DNA of 64,000 nt, from assembly GCF_023223645.1 (NCBI RefSeq), contig NZ_JALKBY010000007.1, positions 1 through 64,000 on the forward strand, given 5' to 3'. This document shows, one piece after another, positions 56,382-64,000 of the stretch. This DNA is from Natroniella sulfidigena (lineage in GTDB: Bacteria; Bacillota; Halanaerobiia; Halobacteroidales; Halobacteroidaceae). Below the pieces are notes generated by a model. It ran no database searches and had not been told where the DNA came from. It saw nothing but the letters and a program-made list of their open reading frames with translations. A program made the position numbers and the translations under genes. Each line of letters opens with the position of its first letter. Positions within the stretch are counted from its first letter, which is position 1.

Positions 56382-56432
56382 GAAGTCCAAGGTTAAGTTA
56401 ATTTCTACTTAGACTTAACCTTGAACTTAAAA
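56382..56432. repeat. Short intergenic repeat, TTAAGTTTAAG-word type (copy C3)
   Basis: GAAGTCCAAGGTTAAGTTAA and ACTTAGACTTAACCTTGAAC face each other across a short loop. The words match those in 63525-63636. It occupies the spacer between the small membrane subunit gene and the biotin-carrier gene. Confidence 0.55.
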
Positions 56433-56437
56433 ATTAA

Positions 56438-56716
56438 TTATTCTATTTTAGATATCGATTTAATTCTATATTCTTGCTTCTCATCACTTAAATAAGTACT
56501 GATTGCCCCACAAATAGCAGCAATCTCTTCTTCTGTTAATTCCATTTGATCATCTTCTAACCTCTTAATCTGCTTAGTTGAAACAATTCGATCCAACTTT
56601 AGCTTCATCACAAGCAACTCTATTATCTTGACAACTAAAGGAATACTGGCCAAAGCTAAACTTACAATTAAGACTCCTACTAAACTAATCTGCAATCCTA
56701 GTCCAAATCCCTCCAT
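56438..56716 (-). CDS. Small membrane subunit of a Na+-translocating decarboxylase (OadG/MmdD-like)
   Basis: The start is the ATG at 56716 after CAGGAG, giving 93 residues. One N-terminal membrane helix (GFGLGLQISLVGVLIVSLALASIPLVV) is followed by a charged cytoplasmic tail with ELTEEEIAAICGAISTYLSD. The AAI-like motif in the tail is typical of OadG/MmdD/GcdD subunits, which hold the pump together. It is the first gene of a likely operon with the biotin carrier, oadB and pxpABC. Confidence 0.8.
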   Translation of the reverse strand: MEGFGLGLQISLVGVLIVSLALASIPLVVKIIELLVMKLKLDRIVSTKQIKRLEDDQMELTEEEIAAICGAISTYLSDEKQEYRIKSISKIE

Positions 56717-56872
56717 CAGATCACTCCTGTATGTAAATTTCATGTCAGATTTATTATATAGATAATTGAATTTATTGTCAAGAAAAGCTAATTAAAGCCT
56801 GTTTAAATAAAAAAACAAAAGAAATTGATATACCCTTAATAAGAATATATCAACTCCTTTAATAAATTGCAA

Positions 56873-57541
56873 TCAATCTTTCCGCCAAGCTCCTACTAAT
56901 GATGAAACCCCTTGAATGAAAAAAACACCAGCAACCCAATAATAGACAAATTGCGGATATAGTAAAATTAAGATCCCGACGAATAAATAAACAATTCCAG
57001 TAAAAATCAAACTAGCTCGTTCAGTTTTACCAGTTTTTTCGCTCAAAGTATCAGCCACCTTTATAAAATTAGTATGGTTTAATAATGTATTCCAAGTAAG
57101 TGAATGGGCATTAGACTGCAAAATATTATTCCTAACTTCTTTCCAAAAGTAAGGAAAGAAGATGAAATTTAAGAAGATACCAATTAAAAAGAGGCTCAAT
57201 AAATAAGTTAAACTAGAGTAATAATCACCCCAAGTCAGCAACAAACCAATTTCATCCATAAATAACCCTAAGCCTGTTCCATAAATCAACGCCGTCTGTT
57301 TTCTAGTTAAAAATGTAAACCCAACTAATGCTATCCATCCAGCGAAAGCAATTAGAAGGACTCCAAAATAAAAGTGATGAATATGATAGCCAAAGAGAAT
57401 TATATTACGACCAATATAAAAATCAACTTCAGGAACTCCACCTTGCTTTGCTACCTCAGCAAATTCACTCTCTGCTGAACCAGCTATTAATACCATCACT
57501 CTGATCGCTAAAAATGAAAGAAAATAAGAAATTGTAATCAA
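56873..57541 (-). CDS. Polytopic membrane protein with HdeD-like C-terminal part
   Basis: The frame encodes at least 222 residues with six to seven membrane helices. IIHHFYFG-like GYHIHHFYFGVLLIAFAGW and GLFMDEIGLLLTWGDYY are conserved-looking polar motifs inside helices. The end (GIVYLFVGILILLYP ... GVSSLVGAWR) resembles HdeD/DUF308. A TTG at 57541 is the nearest standard start, but the good SD AGGAGGG (57581-57587) is 40 bases upstream of it. In-frame codons ATT, ATA and GTT (57580-57572) lie where a start should be, adding about 11 charged residues. The start is therefore uncertain. Confidence 0.5.
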   Translation of the reverse strand: MITISYFLSFLAIRVMVLIAGSAESEFAEVAKQGGVPEVDFYIGRNIILFGYHIHHFYFGVLLIAFAGWIALVGFTFLTRKQTALIYGTGLGLFMDEIGLLLTWGDYYSSLTYLLSLFLIGIFLNFIFFPYFWKEVRNNILQSNAHSLTWNTLLNHTNFIKVADTLSEKTGKTERASLIFTGIVYLFVGILILLYPQFVYYWVAGVFFIQGVSSLVGAWRKD

Positions 57542-57671
57542 AAATGGAATCTCTTTATGTTCTTTTTCTCTAACTATAATCCCTCCTGGTAAATATAATC
57601 TTTTTTAATTATCACTCAATTTATTTCATCTATTTAATTCTAGAACTAAAACTAAGCTCCTGCAAGAGACT

Positions 57672-58415
57672 TTAATTAATTAAAGAAATTACATTCTTTC
57701 TAAATACAGTTGCTAGTAATCCAATACTAATAAGCACTAATAAGATAACCACTACTCTACGGAATTTTAAAACCTTTAACTCAAAATAAATCTGATTCTT
57801 TTCTCCTAACTCTAATTCCCAAATCAACTTCTTTCCCTCATCTTGTATTGTTGTCGCATTGCTTTCTGTTGCTTCAACAGGCAGATTTAATTCTAAACCT
57901 AGATCCATATCCTCTAATAAGGCAGTACTAAAAAAATTATTAACTTGCTCATCCTCTTCCCAAGCTAATTCTTCTAAATTAATCACTTTATCATATTTAT
58001 AAGTAGTCATCAAAAAAGATTTTTCTTCTTCAACCCCTACTAATGATAAAACATCATCTATCTCTGTTAATCCTGCTTCAGATTTTTCTTCAATCTGACC
58101 AAGTAGCCCTAAGTTCCTTTCATAACTGGCAAAATCAGCTACCTCTCTACTAACAACTAACCCCATATACTTCCCATCATCAAAGGTATCTACCCCATAT
58201 CCTTTCTCTAAAGCCATATCTTCTAGCTCAATAAAGAAATTACTCACTTCTTGACCACCAAATGCATAAAAACTCGATTCCATTCCGAAAATATATTCTA
58301 TTTGCCCACTACCATCCTTGTTCATCGTAACATTACTCCTTAATTTCATACACCCTGTTAATAATATAATAGCCAATAAACCTAACACTAATAAGATAAA
58401 CTTTCTTTTTCCCAT
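57672..58415 (-). CDS. Lipoprotein with a C-terminal membrane anchor (LppM/DUF3153-like)
   Basis: The 247-residue protein has a lipoprotein signal peptide ending LLTGC, with Cys22 as lipid site. A roughly 190-residue extracytoplasmic domain follows (MKLRSNVTMNKDGSGQIEYIFGM). A transmembrane helix near the C-terminus (VVVILLVLISIGLLATVF) ends in a short basic tail. The opening MKLRxxVTMNxDGSGxxEY is like that of LppM-type proteins of unknown role. SD AGGAGGG. It is followed, with its own gap, by the membrane protein gene at 56873. Confidence 0.6.
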   Translation of the reverse strand: MGKRKFILLVLGLLAIILLTGCMKLRSNVTMNKDGSGQIEYIFGMESSFYAFGGQEVSNFFIELEDMALEKGYGVDTFDDGKYMGLVVSREVADFASYERNLGLLGQIEEKSEAGLTEIDDVLSLVGVEEEKSFLMTTYKYDKVINLEELAWEEDEQVNNFFSTALLEDMDLGLELNLPVEATESNATTIQDEGKKLIWELELGEKNQIYFELKVLKFRRVVVILLVLISIGLLATVFRKNVISLIN

Positions 58416-58547
58416 TAACTTCCCTCCTAACAGAAGATTCTTGCTAATTTATCACTTTAGTATTAAATTTATGTCTTTTCTTTTTAAAAATAACTAAAAA
58501 AGAGAACCTTACAGGCTCTCTTTTTCTTAAATAAAATTGCTATTCTC

Positions 58548-59963
58548 TTAAACATCAATCTCTAACTTATTTTGTGGTTTCTGTTTGAGAAAGAATAAAA
58601 ACAATGCTACAACTGCCGCCAAAACTCCACCGCTTGTCCCGATAGTACTAGATAAGCTGAATCCTTCTGGAGCTACCAAAATATACGAAATAGAGACAGC
58701 TGTCATAAATGTTGCTGGAATAGTAGCTATCCAGTGGAATCGATCCTGCTGGATCAAATATGCTGCTCCAGCCCATAAAGCAACCATTGCTAATGTCTGA
58801 TTAGCCCAAGCAAAGTAACGCCAAATAACATCGAAGTCCATCTGTGATAAGATAGCACCTACTGTAAACAATGGAATTGCTAGCTTATATCTATTCTTAG
58901 CACTAGCCTGTTCTAACTCGAAAGAATCTGCCAAAATTAAGCGAGCACTACGAAAAGCAGTATCACCAGAACTGATCGGCAAAGCAATAACTCCTAACAT
59001 TGCTAATATACCACCAGTTACTCCTAGCATGCTATCACTGATCTCCTTTACAACTCCAGCTGGCCCACCTAAAGTTGCTAAAGCAGAACCTAATTCCCCA
59101 GTACTACCAAAGAAGGTCATTGCTGCTGCAGCCCAGATTAAAGCAACTATTCCTTCAGCAATCATGGAGCCATAAAACACCTTACGCCCTTGCCTTTCAT
59201 TCCCTAAACAACGAGCCATTAATGGTGATTGAGTAGCATGAAATCCACTGATTGCCCCGCAAGCAATTGTTACAAATAATAATGGCCATAATGGTAATGA
59301 TTCTGGATGTAAATTAGTTAAGGTTATCTCTGGAATCTGATAATCTCCAAAGACCAACCCACTACCTACTCCAAAAGCCATAATCAATAATGAAGCACCA
59401 AATACAGGATAAAATTTAGCAATAATCTTATCAACTGGTAAGATAGTAGCTAAGAAGTAATAAGCTAATATAATGATTACTAAAGCATTGAGACCTAACC
59501 CTGTCATTTCTGCCAATAAAGCAGCCGGCCCAGTCATAAATACAGTTCCTACCAAGACCAGTAATACAACTGAAAAAACCCTCATAAACTTACGAGCACC
59601 TTCACCCAAATACTCACCGACAACCTCGGAAATACTTGCTCCATCATTACGTACAGATAACATTCCTGATAAATAATCATGGACTCCACCTGCAAAGATA
59701 GAACCTAATACAATCCATAAGAATGCTACTGGCCCCCACAACGCTCCTGCTATTGCTCCAAAGATCGGCCCTAGCCCAGCAATATTCAAGAATTGAATTA
59801 AGAAGATCCGTCCCCAAGGCAATTTAATGTAATCTACCCCATCTTCTAGTTTAGTAGCTGGAGTTTCTTGCTCCTCATCTACCCCAAAGATTCTATCTAC
59901 AATCGTACCATAAATAATATAACCGACAATTAATGCTATTAAAGAACCGAAAAAAGATATCAT
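58548..59963 (-). CDS. cstA: CstA-family transporter (carbon starvation protein; pyruvate or peptide uptake)
   Basis: The 471-residue protein has about 13 membrane helices with the CstA signatures LPWGRIFLIQFLNIAGLGPIFGAIAGALWGP, GGVHDYLSGMLSVRNDGASI and CGAISGFHATQSPLMARCLGNERQGRKVFYGSMIAEG. This is the short form found in Firmicutes (E. coli CstA is about 700 residues). E. coli homologues import pyruvate or peptides. The LytS/LytT pair directly upstream matches the BtsSR-BtsT arrangement, which senses and imports pyruvate. A candidate LytTR binding site lies in its promoter. Confidence 0.9.
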   Translation of the reverse strand: MISFFGSLIALIVGYIIYGTIVDRIFGVDEEQETPATKLEDGVDYIKLPWGRIFLIQFLNIAGLGPIFGAIAGALWGPVAFLWIVLGSIFAGGVHDYLSGMLSVRNDGASISEVVGEYLGEGARKFMRVFSVVLLVLVGTVFMTGPAALLAEMTGLGLNALVIIILAYYFLATILPVDKIIAKFYPVFGASLLIMAFGVGSGLVFGDYQIPEITLTNLHPESLPLWPLLFVTIACGAISGFHATQSPLMARCLGNERQGRKVFYGSMIAEGIVALIWAAAAMTFFGSTGELGSALATLGGPAGVVKEISDSMLGVTGGILAMLGVIALPISSGDTAFRSARLILADSFELEQASAKNRYKLAIPLFTVGAILSQMDFDVIWRYFAWANQTLAMVALWAGAAYLIQQDRFHWIATIPATFMTAVSISYILVAPEGFSLSSTIGTSGGVLAAVVALFLFFLKQKPQNKLEIDV

Positions 59964-60043
59964 TTTATAACCCCCTCAAAATATTTAGAATATTATTAAC
60001 AGCTTATTTAAAACTATAATCTTATTGTTAATTCGTTAGCCTA

Positions 60044-60112
60044 ATTATACATCAATAACTTATGAAAGTGCGACATTCAATCTAAACTGCAGAAAAGAAA
60101 ACTCGAACTACA
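60044..60112 (-). promoter_or_regulatory. cstA promoter with candidate LytTR-type operator
   Basis: On the minus strand two direct 9-base repeats, TGTAGTTCG and TGCAGTTTA, are 21 bases apart start to start (60112-60083). That is the usual spacing for a LytTR dimer, and each contains the AGTT core. A TATAAT box (60049-60044) lies 33 bases downstream with a poor -35, as expected for an activated promoter. It lies between the response regulator terminator and cstA. Confidence 0.5.
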
Positions 60113-60151
60113 TTATTTTAAGCTGAATTTCAATCAAAACTTATCCAAAAG

Positions 60152-60175
60152 AAAAAATGGCCGTTAGGCCATTTT
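60152..60175 (-). terminator. Terminator after the LytT-type response regulator gene
   Basis: AAAATGGCC / GGCCATTTT with a 4-base loop, followed on the minus strand by TTTTTT. It lies 17 bases after the regulator stop. Confidence 0.88.
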
Positions 60176-60192
60176 TATTAAAGACTTAATTA

Positions 60193-60981
60193 TTATAGAT
60201 CAAATATTTTCTTTAAAATCTTAACCTTAGATCGACTAACTGGAACCTTCATTGCTCCTTGATCAGCCATTACCACTTGATACTTCCCTTTAAACCAAGG
60301 AATAACCTCTTTAATCTCTTCTAAGTTAATCAAATAACTACGATGTATTCGCAAAAAGTTATCATCTTTTAACTTCTCCTCCAGTTGGCTCAAATTCAAA
60401 CCGACCTTATATTCTCGATCATAAGTCTTGGCATAAACATCTCCACCTTTAGTATATAAAACTATCAATCCTTGATAAGGTACTAATTTAATTCTCTCGC
60501 GACCGGTCTCTACTGGCAATTTCTTGATTTTAGGTTTTAAATCAAATTGATCACTGACTTCTAATTTAGTAAGAAATGTTTCCAATTTATCCTCTACTTC
60601 TTCATAATCAGCAGTTAAATAGTTATTTTTAGCCCGCTCAATAGTCTCTAGTAACCGCTCCTGATCATAAGGCTTCAATAAATAGTCAATTGCATTCACT
60701 TTAAAAGCATCAATTGCATACTGATCATAAGCGGTTATAAAAATAATGATTGGCTTAATTGACCAGTTTTGAATCTCTTGAGCTACTTCCAAGCCGCTTT
60801 TACTGGGTAGTTGAATATCTAATAAGACTAAATCAGGATTTTTATCTTTAATTAACTCTAGTGCTTCCTCTCCATCTATTGCCTCTCCTACTAACTCAAC
60901 CTCTTTAATCCCCTCTAGTAGATAAGTTAATTCATTTCGTGCTGGAAATTCATCTTCAACAATTACTGTTCTTAATTTCAT
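60193..60981 (-). CDS. LytTR-family response regulator
   Basis: The 262-residue protein has a receiver domain (TVIVEDEFPARNEL, PDLVLLDIQLPSKSG with the phospho-acceptor Asp near residue 54, FITAYDQYAIDAF, DYLLKPYD). A C-terminal LytTR DNA-binding domain follows (KLVPYQGLIVLYTKGGDVYAKT, FLRIHRSYLINLEEIKEV, VPVSRSKVKIL). It binds direct repeats at target promoters after phosphorylation by the adjacent kinase. It overlaps the kinase gene by 26 bases. The likely target is cstA, 230 bases downstream. Confidence 0.93.
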   Translation of the reverse strand: MKLRTVIVEDEFPARNELTYLLEGIKEVELVGEAIDGEEALELIKDKNPDLVLLDIQLPSKSGLEVAQEIQNWSIKPIIIFITAYDQYAIDAFKVNAIDYLLKPYDQERLLETIERAKNNYLTADYEEVEDKLETFLTKLEVSDQFDLKPKIKKLPVETGRERIKLVPYQGLIVLYTKGGDVYAKTYDREYKVGLNLSQLEEKLKDDNFLRIHRSYLINLEEIKEVIPWFKGKYQVVMADQGAMKVPVSRSKVKILKKIFDL

Positions 60982-62695
60982 TGTTCAATAGCCCCTCTCC
61001 TTTACAAAGTGGCAGTTTAATAGTTACAGAAGTTCCTTCATCTACTTCACTCTCAATAGCAAGTCCATACACCGAACCATAGATCTTTTTCAATCTCTGA
61101 TTTACATTATTTAGACCAATTCCAGAATCGATATTCTGTTGATTGGTCTGTAGAAGTTGCTCTAGCTTTGCTGCAGAAATCCCTACTCCATTATCACTAA
61201 CCTTAATTATCAATTCTTCTTTATCTTTTAGTGCTTCAATCTTAATCTTACCAGTTCCAGCCTGTGATGAAATACCATGTTTTAATGCATTTTCTACAAC
61301 TGGCTGTAATGTAAAGCTAGGTAATTCATAGCAATGTAGGACTTCTGGAATATCAGTTATTAATTTCAATCTATCTCCAAATCTAGCTTTTTCTATCGCA
61401 ATATAATCTAATGTATCTTCTAATTCTTGTTTTAATGTAACTAATTTACTGTTCTGTTTTAAGGTCTTTCGAAAAAAATTAGCTAACTTCAATAATAAGT
61501 CTCTTGCCTGTTCAGGATCTGTTCGACAGAAGGAACTAATTGTATTCAAGGTGTTAAATAAGAAATGAGGATGAATCTGTGCTTGTAATGCTTTGAGCTC
61601 AGCTTCAGTCGCCAATTGAGCTTCTTTTTCCAAAGAAGAGATGTGTAACTGGTTTGATAATAACTCAGCAACCCCTCTAGCCAACTCAATATCTAAATTA
61701 CTGATTTCTTCTGTATCAGTTTTATATAGCTTTAAAGCACCAATTACCTCTTCTTTCCTCTTTAAAGGCGCAATTACTGCTGACTGCAAACTGCAACCTT
61801 CTATTGGACAACCAATTTCATCCTGCTCGGTTACTATTGCTAACTTTCCATTAGCAATTGCTTCTTTAGTAGCCGTAGTTAAAATCTCTTGACCACTATG
61901 ATGATGATCTTCACTCAATCCACAATGGGCTAACACTATCTCTTTATCTGCAATCGAAACTGCAGCTACTTCTGTTTCTGCTAAAATAATCTTAGCTGTC
62001 TCTTGGGCTGAATTATAATTTAACCCATCACGCAAATAATTTAAAGTTTTATTAGCTATTTTTAATGCTTTATAAGCCTGAATTGCTTTTAATTCTTTTT
62101 CTTTCTTTGATGCATTATGCAAAATACTGATAAATAAAGCAATTCCTAAAGCATTACTTAAAGCCATTGGAATACTAATAATTTTCACCAATTGATAAGC
62201 CAAAGCATATGGTCGACTGAATAATAAGACTAAAAACATCTCAAATATTATTACTAAAATTCCTAGTAAAAAACTTTCCTTTAAAGTAATCTTACTTAAT
62301 GGTCGATGATAATAAATACTCCCTCCAATAATTCCATAAAGAAAAGTAGCTAATCCACAAGCAAAGGCAGTAAAACCTCCTAATAAATAACGATGTAACC
62401 CTCCTATTAAACCAGCTATAATTCCAACAGTTGGCCCGCCTATCAAACCTCCAACAATAGCACCAATAGCTCTAATATTAGCATAAGCATCTAAAATATG
62501 AACACCTAAATAAGTCCCTATTAATGATAACAACCCAAAAAAGACCCCTAAAATCAATTTAGTTTTAACTTTTGCTTTTCGAGAAACTAATTGATTAAAA
62601 ATATCTGTTTGCATTCCTAACAAGTAAGCAAAGACTGCCACTACTGACATACCTTTAATCAGAATAAATAAAAGTTCAAAGATTGTTTTATCCAT
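60956..62695 (-). CDS. LytS-type sensor histidine kinase
   Basis: The 579-residue protein has a 5TM-LYT membrane sensor (residues about 5-195: RAIGAIVGGLIGGPTVGIIAGLIGGLHRYLLGG). A GAF domain (about 215-350, with GCPIEGCSLQSAVIAPLKRKEEVIGALKLYKT) follows. The kinase part has the phospho-acceptor His in ALQAQIHPHFLFNTLNT near residue 377, VVENALKHGI and DNGVGI. BtsS of E. coli, of the same build, binds pyruvate; this is the likely ligand type here. It is the first gene of the two-component operon. Confidence 0.93.
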   Translation of the reverse strand: MDKTIFELLFILIKGMSVVAVFAYLLGMQTDIFNQLVSRKAKVKTKLILGVFFGLLSLIGTYLGVHILDAYANIRAIGAIVGGLIGGPTVGIIAGLIGGLHRYLLGGFTAFACGLATFLYGIIGGSIYYHRPLSKITLKESFLLGILVIIFEMFLVLLFSRPYALAYQLVKIISIPMALSNALGIALFISILHNASKKEKELKAIQAYKALKIANKTLNYLRDGLNYNSAQETAKIILAETEVAAVSIADKEIVLAHCGLSEDHHHSGQEILTTATKEAIANGKLAIVTEQDEIGCPIEGCSLQSAVIAPLKRKEEVIGALKLYKTDTEEISNLDIELARGVAELLSNQLHISSLEKEAQLATEAELKALQAQIHPHFLFNTLNTISSFCRTDPEQARDLLLKLANFFRKTLKQNSKLVTLKQELEDTLDYIAIEKARFGDRLKLITDIPEVLHCYELPSFTLQPVVENALKHGISSQAGTGKIKIEALKDKEELIIKVSDNGVGISAAKLEQLLQTNQQNIDSGIGLNNVNQRLKKIYGSVYGLAIESEVDEGTSVTIKLPLCKGEGLLNNEIKNSNC

Positions 62696-62723
62696 TTTTA
62701 TCTTCCTCTATTAAAATAATAGG

Positions 62724-63395
62724 TTATAATTTACAAAATTCTAATATTTTATCTACTACCTCTTCAACTTCAAAATTAGTTGTATCAATTTCAATAGCAT
62801 CATCTGCCTTCTTTAATGGTGCAATATCCCGATTACGATCAAGCTCATCCCGTCTAATAATCTCTTCTTTTAACTGTTCAAAATCAACATTTTCTTCCTT
62901 TTGCTGCAACTCCTGATAACGCCGTTTCGTCCTCTCCTCTACAGTAGCATTCAAAAAGATCTTAAGATCAGCTTGAGGCAAGACAACCGTTCCAATATCA
63001 CGCCCATCCATTACAACTCCTCCAGCTTGGGCCAACCCCCGCTGAATCCTCACCAACTCTTCTCTTACTGCTGCTACTTTAGCTACTATTGAAACATAAT
63101 TACTTACCTTGTTGGCCCTGATCTCTTCAGTCTTATCTACTCCATCAATTACTACTCGATCTTCTAGTCCTTCCTTAACAAATTTAATTTCGGTACTTTG
63201 AGCTAACTCAGCTAAATCAACTTCAGATTGTAGATCAATATCTTCCTGTAATGCCTTAAGCGTCAATGCTCGATACATAGCTCCCGTATCTATGTAAATA
63301 TATCCTAAACGTTTAGCTACCAATTTGGCAACCGTACTCTTACCTGCTCCTGCTGGCCCGTCAATTGCTATTACTAATTGCTTCTCTAATTTCAT
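62724..63395 (-). CDS. cmk: Cytidylate kinase
   Basis: The 223-residue protein starts LVIAIDGPAGAGKSTVAKLVA (P-loop) followed by YIDTGAMYRALTL. It then has DGRDIGTVVLPQADLKIFLNA, the signature that binds CMP, and ERTKRRYQEL as the lid. It phosphorylates CMP and dCMP in pyrimidine recycling. Length and motifs are typical of bacterial Cmk. Confidence 0.95.
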   Translation of the reverse strand: MKLEKQLVIAIDGPAGAGKSTVAKLVAKRLGYIYIDTGAMYRALTLKALQEDIDLQSEVDLAELAQSTEIKFVKEGLEDRVVIDGVDKTEEIRANKVSNYVSIVAKVAAVREELVRIQRGLAQAGGVVMDGRDIGTVVLPQADLKIFLNATVEERTKRRYQELQQKEENVDFEQLKEEIIRRDELDRNRDIAPLKKADDAIEIDTTNFEVEEVVDKILEFCKL

Positions 63396-63524
63396 TATAA
63401 TATCAATCCTTTCCCCTATTTAAATTTGTATCCTCTATTTACTTCAAGCCAACAACCTTATTTTCCTGCTTGCCTTAACTATTATAATTAACCATTAGCT
63501 TTTAATTGATAACTAATTACACAG

Positions 63525-63636
63525 TATTGATAAATAGCTTAAGTTTAAGGCTGAGGTTGAGTTTAAGTCAACCACTAGAAACATAAGGGCTTAGTTCTTA
63601 CTTAGACTTAGACTCAAACTTAAACTAAATTGTAAT
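63525..63636. repeat. Intergenic palindromic repeat, TTAAGTTTAAG-word type (copy C1)
   Basis: TATTGATAAATAG opens the element and AAATTGTAAT closes it, the same outer frame as the other word families. Inner words are AAGTTTAAGGCTGAGG and GAGTTTAAGTC on the left, and ACTTAGACTTAGACTCAAAC on the right. It lies between cmk and the sigma factor terminator. Confidence 0.7.
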
Positions 63637-63665
63637 AAACAGCAACCAAAATGGTTGCTGTTTAT
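63635..63665 (-). terminator. Hairpin after the sigma factor gene
   Basis: ATAAACAGCAACC / GGTTGCTGTTTAT with a five-base AAAAT loop (63635-63647/63653-63665) is a perfect 13-bp stem directly after the stop codon. The minus-strand tail is only moderately T-rich. Confidence 0.75.
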
Positions 63666-63667
63666 GA

Positions 63668-64000
63668 TTACAGATAATCTCTTAACTTTTCACTGCGATT
63701 AGGATGCCTCAACCTCTGTAAAGCCTTCTTCTCAATCTGTCTAATCCTCTCTCGTGACAGATCATAATCTTGCCCAATCTCATTTAATGTCCGTGGCCTA
63801 CCATCTAACAGTCCAAATCTCAACTGTAAAATTCTCTTTTCCCTATCCGATAATGTATCTAAAATATCATCTAATTCTTCTTGTAATAAAGTATCATAAG
63901 TGGCTTTATCTGGAGTCAATGCTGTCGAGTCTTCAATCAGATCCCCTAAAAAAAAGTCATCCTCTTCACCGATAGGACTATCTAATGAAGCAGGCTCTTG
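63668..64000 (-). CDS. rpoD: RpoD-type RNA polymerase sigma factor, C-terminal part cut by the window edge
   Basis: The frame is open to the last base of the window and encodes 110 residues. [20 protein letters not shown] and [11 protein letters not shown] correspond to region 3.2. [22 protein letters not shown] and [30 protein letters not shown] are region 4.1 and the 4.2 helix-turn-helix that reads the -35 box. This is the housekeeping-type sigma signature, although a close paralogue cannot be excluded without the N-terminus. An ATG-less sub-frame starting at 63919 is only part of this gene. Confidence 0.92.
   Translation of the reverse strand, partial: QEPASLDSPIGEEDDFFLGDLIEDSTALTPDKATYDTLLQEELDDILDTLSDREKRILQLRFGLLDGRPRTLNEIGQDYDLSRERIRQIEKKALQRLRHPNRSEKLRDYL

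Overview
The window looks like chromosomal DNA of an AT-rich, salt-adapted anaerobic acetogen with a diderm envelope, most like Halobacteroidaceae/Halanaerobiales relatives such as Acetohalobium or Natroniella (inference; there is no rRNA gene in the window). The clues are a complete CODH/acetyl-CoA synthase cluster, acidic proteins, subunits of a Na+-pumping decarboxylase, and two exported proteins that end in an aromatic residue like outer-membrane barrels. Almost all genes lie on the minus strand. The exceptions are an IS200 remnant, the block 14440-21448, and one lysis gene at 38044.

Layout. 1-149: right end of an IS200-type element. 154-3393: a DHH phosphoesterase and an exported barrel-like protein. 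3452-11692: a probable defence island (TIR-Sel1 protein, McrC-like nuclease, McrB-like ATPase, MazG-like enzyme, Fic protein). 11844-13802: a chemoreceptor whose 3' end is duplicated beyond fic. 13999-16874: a cobalamin riboswitch with a terminator ahead of a tungsten/molybdenum aldehyde oxidoreductase operon. 16911-17972: a DprA-like gene. 18306-20191: SAM-I riboswitch and a homocysteine methyltransferase. 20271-21448: a UppS-like enzyme and a helical protein. 21509-25845: an FAD dehydrogenase-EtfAB-transporter operon of the electron-bifurcating lactate dehydrogenase type. 26406-37600: acsE, acsD, cooC-like, RACo-like activator, acsC, acsB, acsA, cooC. 38044-38961: a holin-like/GH108 lysis gene split by an in-frame TGA.

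39085-46764: recJ and a three-subunit AddAB-like set (nuclease, UvrD-type helicase, second P-loop subunit). 46881-50863: a YetF-type membrane protein and three tandem M42 peptidases. 51164-56716: an OMP-like protein, pxpC, pxpB, pxpA, then beta, biotin-carrier and small membrane subunits of a Na+-translocating decarboxylase with no alpha subunit. 56873-58415: a membrane protein and a lipoprotein. 58548-62695: cstA with a LytS/LytT two-component pair. 62724-64000: cmk and the 3' end of an RpoD-type sigma factor.

Physiology. The acs genes make and cleave acetyl-CoA. The Etf/dehydrogenase operon would oxidise a 2-hydroxy acid with ferredoxin/NAD coupling. The decarboxylase subunits would couple decarboxylation to Na+ export. 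LytST-CstA probably senses and imports pyruvate or peptides.

Three genome-scale signals stand out. First, the octamer GTTGGCCC/GGGCCAAC occurs about 50 times where base composition predicts less than one. Second, spacers carry imperfect palindromic repeats with a conserved outer frame (TATTGATAT...ATATTGTAATT) but interchangeable inner words. Third, both peripheral helices of the cobalamin riboswitch are enlarged by word-repeat hairpins of the same style. The least conventional gene set is pxpABC joined to the alpha-less decarboxylase subunits, where every spacer but one holds such a repeat.
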